A DNA stretch of 64,000 bases, from positions 232,069-296,068 of the forward strand of contig CAJQUW010011498.1 of NCBI GenBank assembly GCA_907163375.1, in the 5' to 3' direction. The stretch comes from Prostheceraeus crozeri. Taxonomy: Eukaryota > Platyhelminthes > Polycladida > Euryleptidae. Shown here piece after piece: positions 56,229 through 64,000 of the stretch. The notes under the pieces were generated by a model. It was not told the origin of the DNA and did not search any database. It saw nothing but the letters and a program-made list of their open reading frames with translations. The translations under genes and the position numbers were made by a program. Position 1 is the first letter of the stretch; each line of letters opens with the position of its first letter.

Positions 56229-56892
56229 CTCATAGAGTAGCTGTACTAGGTAGAACGGCAACTCCGCATTTATTAGATCCCCCATGTGTATACACTTTCG
56301 ATTTTATTAAATGAACTCAAAGGAGATAAAGTCGAAATTGTTTCAAAATGTGAGATATACACATTTATGAAGTTTTGAAAAAATTACAACGGATTTGACT
56401 GATCATGATAGCAAAGCACAATGAAATAATATTATTTTACAGATTGTTCGTGTCATGACAGCCTTCGAGAAGCATTATTTGTTAAATAGGCAACTCGATG
56501 ACCCTAGAAATTGAATTAGATTGAGAATTAGAAATATGAAATTTCAGCCGAGAAAGCACAGTAGAATCGCGACTTTTTCATGAAGACTTCCATTATAAAA
56601 CGGTTCATGAAATTCCTTTGATAATCAGCTTAATTTCCGCTTAGTTAGGATGCTAATTAGTAAATACTCATTCCTTTTGATATCCAACTTGTTTCATACT
56701 ACTTATTTAGGAGAGTCATCTCGGTGGTATGTAAATTGGCAAATTTTGACTTTTTTCAAAAGTGCTCAAATAATTTTTTGGACCACGGGAACGTAATCTC
56801 CGCAAGAAACTGAATCTTTTGATATAAAAATTCTCACTGTATACAGACACTTTTTTGAGTCGATACTCTACCTACATATCCCTACTCTATGG
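56229..56892 (+). mobile_element. CCATAGAGTAGG-family repeat, full-length copy
   Basis: Left end (C)CATAGAGTAGCTGTACTAGG and right end, read inwards, CCATAGAGTAGGGATATGTA followed by GGTAGAGTATCGACT, form an imperfect inverted repeat of about 35 bp. The 0.66-kb interior is non-coding. The flanks show no clear duplication. Other copies are at 37830, 53288, 33356 (end only) and 62734 (fragment, opposite strand). Confidence 0.75.
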
Positions 56893-57569
56893 AGTTACTC
56901 AAATCAAAATTTAGTAAGGATGGATTTTCACAAGGAGTCGAACGACATCAGCTTGAGACGTACCTGTTTGCGTTACGCCTACCATTACTTGCTGACTGTG
57001 GTCAACTCAAGGGTTGCAGTGTTGCGAAGAATTGAGAAGGAATTCAGACTTGTCTGACTAGCATTTTGCGTACGACGCTATGCAACAGCTAACTTAAGTG
57101 CTCAGCGGCTGAACCTAGTCTTAGCACTCCTTTCCTGGTAATTACAATTGCTTCCAAGAACTGACGTTACATTGCATGCCAGTGCCCAAAACTTTGATGA
57201 CAATGCAGAGAGCTCCTCAAAACACTCCATCATCAAGATGCCATGTATGGAAAATCATCGGGGTAGGTGCAGATATATGCGTAATAGAGTCTTGTAAGAC
57301 TAATGCAGATAGAAGATGCCCCAATGGATCTCCCTGCTGGACGCATGAGGAAAGTGTTCAGAGACGACATGACTGCAGCAACAATCCGAATGACAATAGT
57401 TCTGAGAAATCCAATGAATTTAACAAGGAATGCTGACCAAGGAATGATGTGTCTGAGCGCACATCATTATTCAACGTAAACTCCTGGAGATGCCGTAGAT
57501 ATCATTGTTGCTGTGTGGTATCATTGCGGTCTGATATTTTAGACATTGCATTCAATTGAAAAAATATGA

Positions 57570-58110
57570 ACAGCAAGATATCACTGTTGTCTGCCTCTTA
57601 GATAGAGAATTCAATAGAAAAACAACGGAGTTGTGTAGCAAATTCATTCAAAGCTCAAGCCGGCATAAGAACTTTGAAATGGGCCGCTTGCTCACCAGAC
57701 CTCAATCCAAAAATTGAAAGTGTCTGACGCCTACTGAAGCGTGGTGTGAGTCGATCAGTTCTTCCTGGAGATGGTCTTTCTCGACTTGAAGCTTTGCTAA
57801 TGCAAGTGTGGAAGAATTTAGATCAACAAGTAATCATCCTCCTGATCGAAAGCATGCCTTCCCGAATTCGACGAATGATTGAACTTTCTGGTGAAGTTAC
57901 GACATATTAGTGATTACCAACGAACATACCATGGGCCCTTTTAAGGGCCAACTGGCTTTACAGAGGCACTGAACAAAAAAATAAAAATGTTATTTCAACC
58001 TTTATTTTCATTAATCTGCCAAATTTGTATCTGTAATTGACAAAATTTCATTAAATGAGACAAAATTCAGATGGTCAACTTTTTACTATCATAACTGTAA
58101 CTTTTCTTCA
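57570..58110 (+). mobile_element. Tc1 transposon remnant (C-terminal third of transposase)
   Basis: FKAQAGIRTLKWAACSPDLN is followed by PKIESV, a stop where Trp is expected, RLLKRGVSRSV, LEALLMQVWKNLDQQ and LLIESMPSRIRRMIELSGEV, then TTY and TAG at 57908-57910. This is the Tc1 WPACSPDLNPIENVW block (here PKIE) with the catalytic Glu, and the SMP tail. The region upstream, where the second Asp should be, reads NSKISLLSAS and has lost it. A palindrome GGGCCCTTTTAAGGGCC follows the stop. The N-terminal two thirds are not recognisable. Confidence 0.75.
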
Positions 58111-60434
58111 AGTATGTTTTCTGCATTCAACTATGCGCATGTTCAAGAATTTCACACACGTTGATTGTTATTACGCATTTCAGAGGTCCCGTGGGAACCC
58201 AAAAATTCAAGAACGAATCAAATAGCTAGAATTTGAGTGAAATCTACTTTCAACAATTGTGTAGAAAATTGGAAAATTCTAGAAAATAAACGTACCGATT
58301 CCACTATTTCGATTTTTTGACGCACAACTTCTTCTTTGTTTTCTGGAAAGCGTACTAATCTCATTCGTCAAAAAGAGCTTAACTGGAAGTGTTGCTTCGC
58401 GAAATCAGTTATAATTAGAAATTTATGATGCACTACTGTCATGGAGAATTTCTGTAATGGAGACTTTATTATTTGCTAGAACTTCGGTCATAATGACCTC
58501 AAATCTATGCATTATCTATTACTTAGCAGTGATCAAAAATTGCAATATTCATAGATTTCTCAAGAATTGCATACAAATAGCATTATATCATGGAATTTGC
58601 GGGCAGGACAGTCTCTATGTGTCTGACAAGCTAAGGCAGACTTGTCTATGTGTCATATTTCTGCCTCACAAATCCATGATATAATACTGCATTATAAACG
58701 AGATGAATTTAGTTGTTGGCACTATTTTGGAGAGTCTCATAATAGGTCAAAGAAAGTGACTGAATGTCATGTACAATACATTACAAGTACAGAGACGAAT
58801 CATTCTATTTCTATGGAGAACAATCATATCAGAAACTTTTATGGGAAAATACATAGACATCTCCCAGAACAGATGCAAAGTGACATTTACAGCAGTGCGC
58901 ATGAAGCACATTGAATGCTCAAGAGCGCTGTGACTTGGCATTTAGCGAGATCTTGAACTCTTATCATTGAAAGCATAAAACAATTCATTTCCTGAAAATA
59001 TCTTATTTCATCTCATATCTTCAAATGCACAATTCAATTGATCTCTAAGATTTATGAATGCCTCTTCGAATTTACTTCTGAAGCATATATTTTTGTTTCC
59101 CTAAGCGCCAAGATGATTTATCATGACGCGACACTATCTATAAATACACATGCTTGTTTAATCCACGTACCCATTCATGTTTAGAGCGGAACTGCTACGT
59201 CAAACGTAAATCAATTACGATAAATTTAGTCATTTGAAAATGACGGATGTTTTCATGTTATAAATAGCAGCAGAATCCTTCACAATTCACTTCGTGATGC
59301 TAACATTACAGAAAAAGTGCGCATCACTGAATTTTACATAATAAGAAAGGCAAAGGCAATCGTAGCAGATATTTTCCCTTCGGTCAGGTTGTGGGAGACA
59401 ATCTCATCCACATGTTAAGAAAATCTCTTCATACAACCGCGAAACAATGCGTCAATGAAGAGTTTGAAAAATTATAATAACAAGACTTTGTCGAGATCGC
59501 TTCAAACAAAGCACATATTATAAATAAGAGTAGCTTGTTGGCAGTCGAAGATGAAGATTTTAACCCCCTAACTCTTCAGCGAATCGTTTCCTTACCCCTA
59601 AAGCTGTCAATGCGTGATCACATTCATCACACGTGTAGCCTACATCCATCCATTTTATGAAGAGACTTCACTTTACGAGTAGAAGAAGCCAAGAGTGCGA
59701 TTTACTTTACTGCTTCACAGCGCGGCGGAGACGAATTTTACAGATTCAGCACGTTGTCATTCTAGGGGTACCGATATAGCGCTAAGTTAGCACAATATTC
59801 CTTCATGAACTGACGCTACGTAGATTAGACTGAGTTTTACACTAGAGCTATTTTGGACAATAAAACATAAACATGAATTTTTGAAGGTAGAGCATTTGAG
59901 AGCACGAAAACGCCTGAAAATGTCCTATCTATGTTACCGGTAATAATATTGTGCGTAATTGAAATTGACTGTGCAGCAATGTAGGAAAAGAGGGGGGAGC
60001 AATGCTATAACTACACATGGAGGTATGCGCTAACTGAAACTTCTACAATATCTTTCACATACACAGGTATTAGATAACTACCTCTATGTAGGAGATATGC
60101 GCTCAGAATCGACGAGACGTAGCAAATCGGAGACGAGTGGATTGCCTATGCGCATATCTCCACCATAGAGGCATTTATCTGATATATCCAGCGGTTCCCA
60201 ATTACATCAATTGCAACGTAGACATGAGCGATTTTGATCATTTTCAAATATCTATCTTTCACCAGAGATTTTGAATTCGTGGTCATTTTGGATGTCATCA
60301 TCCATAGATATCTAGATCATGGATGTCCATATCCATGTCTATAGGTACTACCTGGTTATTGCTGCCATAGAAATATTAGCACATTTAATTTTTGATATTT
60401 ATCGTAGATTATGCACTTCGAATACTGCCCTAAT
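58111..60434. other. No gene recognised
   Basis: Frames up to 90 codons (58642-58914 plus) show no motif. One inverted repeat at 60070-60175 is listed separately. Confidence 0.45.
60070..60175. repeat. Inverted repeat (CCTCTATG...GATATGCGC)
   Basis: TACCTCTATGTAGGAGATAT-GCGC at about 60079-60103 is complementary, with few mismatches, to GCGCATATCTCCACCATAGAGG at about 60149-60171. The loop is about 46 nt. A third related word, ATGGAGGTATGCGC, lies at about 60015-60030. Small foldback or MITE relic. Confidence 0.6.
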
Positions 60435-60953
60435 CACAGAATTAGACAGCTTGTCTCTTCTTCCGTTTGACTAGAAGGGAAGCATTGGAACATGTAACGA
60501 TAATAAAATGACACAATCTGCTGACTAAATACCATAGCAATCGAACAATAAGCAGTCAGTTCAACATTAAACACGCCAAATTGTGCGAAGTTTCAGTGAC
60601 TGTTATCAACCGGATCACACAGCAAAGAGACAGACGATGTCAAGTTCTACAGAGAAGTTTGTGAACGTTTTTTCGTCCGCCTGCTAACTTTTTTAAAATG
60701 ATCGGAGGGCCCAACATTATCGAGAAGACTTTTGCGCAATGATCCGAATTCTTCAAATCTGATGGAATCGTGGCGATTGGAGCATTTTGAAGGAATTCAG
60801 AGCAATCCGCAAGCGACGCACGACTATTTTTCCTGTCTCTGTAAGGTATTAAAAATTTCTTTTTGCCCACTTAATAAGTTCCTGCATGTGCCATCTGTTT
60901 GAATCAGTTTGCACTTCTAGCAAAGTGACACAATTAAACAATCTAATTCTGGG
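60435..60953 (+). mobile_element. Complete non-autonomous hAT element, 519 bp
   Basis: Starts CACAGAATTAGACAG and ends TCTAATTCTGGG (one change from CTGTG). It is flanked by GCCCTAAT at 60427-60434 and again at 60954-60961, a perfect 8-bp duplication. Highly similar along its whole length to 52087-52608 and in the same orientation. No transposase. Confidence 0.9.
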
Positions 60954-62733
60954 GCCCTAATACACATGTACAAGAGATCACCAGGGAATAGTTGGATGTA
61001 TACAGATGTCATCATCACGAGATGCAGTGTTGCCATCTTTTTTCCACATTGCACCATAGCTAAATAAAGCACAATAGCAGTAGATAAATGCCATTGATAA
61101 TAATTCGATTTCTGTCTCAAAATAACAAGGTATTGGCTTGCTAATTATCTGCAGGTGAAGTACAACGAACACATGACATATAACGGCAGTGTGATAACAA
61201 ACTTCAAAAACCATGCAGCGATAAATTCTTTGACAATATTTATTGCATCATGAGGGGTTCATTTATCTTCCGTCGAGTTATAATTGAGCTTTCTTATTGA
61301 TGTCTTAAGGTAGCTATCTGACCTGTAGATCAGAGCGCCGGTTTGCTGACGCAATAAAATCAACATTGACAGACAGATGAACGGAACAAACATGTAGAAA
61401 TCTACCGAAGTAAAACAAAAGAGAAAATGAATTGTCTTTGGATACAGGATGTCTAGGTACAATCTTTCTGTTGGTACAGCCAACCTGTGTCGTTGACGTG
61501 TGCACAATCCCCTAAGAATGAGATGAACAGCGAAGTAACCATAGTCTCTTCTGTCAATGTATTTTACCAATCACGGTGTTATGGCTAAGTTGTAGGCTGC
61601 CACTCTGCACAATCCTATCTGGAGTTTGCACGGTTGCACCATTGTGTGCAACAAGAGCACTACAGTCAAACGCTGACTACTCCTTCGCAGTAATCGGGTA
61701 CCATCAGTAGAATCGAAGCATTGTTCACCAACTGCCAGAACGAATTTCTGCACGACACGAGGCTGAACATGAGACTTTCAGCCCTTCTATCCTTTCTATT
61801 CACGACATTTCAAAGTATTTAAATTTCTCAACTCACAATCTGTATATATTTAGCTTAATTAAGTTACAAAAACTTGCAACAATAATCGTAATAACTAAAA
61901 TAGCACTAGCCTTTTAACACAGCCATTCAATTGCAATAGATTTGCCTCATTTTGGTATTACCTCAATAATTAGAGAATGCCAAATTACATTGACTGGCAG
62001 ATTCAGAATGTTGGTACAAATATCTTACAAAGTGTCAAGGTTGAGCTCGCCTTAATGTATGGCCAATTATGTGCTGATTTTGTATTATTGAAAATCCCTG
62101 AGAATTGCCAGTTTCTATTGTGTTTTAAAGACTTCTAATTTATAATCTTCGACCCATATTTATAGAAAGCATTGTCTGGTTTGATCGGCGTTGAACTTAA
62201 TGCAGTGACATAAAATGATCTTTAGGACTTAAATAATATAAAAAATTACAAAATAGATGGATTTGACTTGATAAGTGCGTCAGGCAATCAAATTTAAAAA
62301 TGTCAAGATGCAGTCAATCAGGTGATAATCCCCAAATGGCAATGAATATTCTGTTTATTTCTACATCAACTAGCGGGCACTACTGCCGCTCAAAGCAAGT
62401 TTCACTCTCACTTACTATGAAACTCAATCTTCCAAAACCACAGAATTAAATATTCGATGTTAAGGACAGCTACAATACTTCCATTCTAGAAACCGAAGCC
62501 GCGCGCGCAAATAAATCTAATTCTGTGTATAAAACAGTGTTATACTTCATCATAGAAATTTCATCATTTATCTAAGACTGAAATTTGAAGTTGCAGTAAA
62601 TCACAGATATATCTCATACTTCGTAGAATAAGTACATAAAAAATGTCAGCATATAGTGAATATTTTTCACTGTATGTGTACAACTTCATACTCATTACTC
62701 ACATTCATACTCACAAATTCTTCAAAAGTATCA
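60954..62733. other. No gene recognised
   Basis: The longest frame (103 codons, minus 61570-61259) has a hydrophobic middle but no known motif or start context. AT-rich otherwise. Confidence 0.45.
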
Positions 62734-62800
62734 TTTTTGCGGAGATTCCGTTCCTGTGGCCTAAAAAAATATTTGATCAAAAAGTTTTGCATATTATTTC
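62734..62800 (-). mobile_element. Fragment of the CCATAGAGTAGG-family repeat
   Basis: Reverse complement reads CAAATATTTTTTTAGGCCAC, AGGAACGGAATCTCCGCAAA, matching the segment CAAATAATTTTTTGGACCAC, GGGAACGTAATCTCCGCAAG of the other copies. Only this conserved block is left. Confidence 0.6.
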
Positions 62801-63316
62801 TGTTTTTATATATTAGCGACTTGGCAGTGTTGCAGGCGGTCACGATTTTTTTGACTGCGATCACGATCGCGGTGATGAACGCAGAATTTTTCAAAAATGA
62901 ACACCACCACGGTCATGGTCATTTTTAACGGTCATTATAAAATAAACACATGAATTGACCGGTCAACCGAAATCGAAAAGTTTTGGAGATTCGACAGGTT
63001 ATTTGTATTTGACTTTCCTAAATCTACCGATAAACAATTTACTTAGTGAAACCGTCAAGTGAATAAATAAGCTTAGAGGATGAGAGTAACATCATTGCGG
63101 GCTTAAATGCAATAAAATTGTAATTGTTGGCCTATAGAAGTTATAAAGGTTGTAAAATTCAAGTAATTGTTCAAGCAGCTATAAGCTATATATTCAGTGA
63201 AACTCTACATCCGTTCTTGAATATTCGCATCTAGGCTGCATGCAAGGACCGCACCTATGCATGATTTGAGTGAATAAGACACGAATTTTAGACTGATTTA
63301 TAAACAATTAATTTTC

Positions 63317-63683
63317 TCATCATACTTGCTAGGAATTTTAGAATTTCAAGCAGCACAAGTTTGATCTCATGCATAATACTTTTTTTCTACCTTTTAGGTA
63401 ATAACCAAAAACAAATGGTATAAATTGATTCTGCAATAAATAAATGGAATCAATCTACTTCATACATTATAGGCTAGTTGTCAAAATTAATTAAACTGTT
63501 TTTGTTATTTGACAATTATCCTATAGTGTATGAAGTAGATTGATTCCATTTATTTATTGCAGATTATATTTATACCATTTGTTTTTGGTTATTATCTAAA
63601 CGGTAGGAAAAAAGTATTATGCATGAGATCAAACTTGTGTTGCTTGAAATTCTAAAATTCCTAGCAAGTGTAATAAGAAAATG
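63317..63683. repeat. Long foldback palindrome
   Basis: Two arms of about 165-175 bp (63317-63484 and 63508-63683) are reverse complements with only scattered mismatches, separated by a 23-nt loop. Paired landmarks are CTTGCTAGGAATTTTAGAAT with ATTCTAAAATTCCTAGCAAG, and GGAATCAATCTACTTCATAC with GTATGAAGTAGATTGATTCC. There is no coding. It is probably a foldback-type MITE; a transcript would form a long double-stranded hairpin. Confidence 0.92.
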
Positions 63684-64000
63684 GATGCCGTAATTAATTT
63701 GATTTGAAGATAGGGCCTACCATTATTCTAGATCTGAATTTTCATATGCAACAGGAATTAATGAAATCGGACAGTCCTAACGGAATCTACAGCGATCCGC
63801 GTCCTTTTCCTGGTCTAATTTTCCTAGTACTATGTAAATACAAGAGGGCATGTGTGGACCAGGAGTGTAATGCTTTTTTATGCATTCATTTTGGATCTTT
63901 TACGTTATACCCCCTCCACTGTCATTCCTCTCAAACTTTATCAACAATTCAGTCCAATAGAAAATATAAATGCGTAAATACTGCCTATCCTTCTTCCGAC

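Overview
This is AT-rich metazoan, most likely invertebrate, genomic DNA. It holds the 3' half of one clear host gene and is otherwise almost entirely transposons and tandem repeats. The host gene is malectin (MLEC), an ER membrane lectin of N-glycoprotein quality control. Three plus-strand exons (2637-2819, 6066-6123, 27859-28118) have consensus splice borders, join in compatible phases, and end with the conserved malectin tail and C-terminal membrane anchor. The 5' exons lie upstream of the window. I cannot name the species. The DD41D mariner copy would fit an arthropod, but that is weak evidence.

Layout. 1-28118: malectin and its introns. The last intron (6124-27858, 21.7 kb) contains LINE fragments, an 8-bp-TSD hAT MITE, an 8.4-kb array of a 51-bp repeat, a 1-kb array of a 17-bp repeat, a palindromic MITE and a TIR element. 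28989-33434: a pogo/Tigger remnant, then a hAT-type repeat split by a 2.9-kb TA-flanked element (30020-32898) that contains an exon-like coding block. 34200-37093: an old transposon coding for a RING finger plus an IS630/Tc1-type DDE transposase, carrying a duplicated tRNA-derived SINE. 38531-41140: arrays of 28-bp and 76-bp repeats. 42649-44339: a younger RING-DDE transposon with a 274-codon open frame and long iteron-built inverted ends. 47460-48760: a minus-strand LINE reverse transcriptase with an inserted tRNA-like unit. 49990-52620: a MADF-domain coding relic, interrupted first by a complete mariner element and then by a hAT element. 53288-58110: copies of a TIR repeat and two Tc1 tails. 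60435-60953: another hAT copy. 63317-63683: a long foldback palindrome.

The most unusual item is the pair of RING-DDE transposons. Two divergent copies 6 kb apart share an N-terminal RING finger, a helix-turn-helix region, a DDE_3-type catalytic region and inverted ends made of short iterated motifs. The younger copy keeps the RING and DNA-binding parts but has lost the catalytic C-terminus. No CRISPR, operon or bacterial feature is present, and I saw no retroviral, LTR or Polinton-like element.
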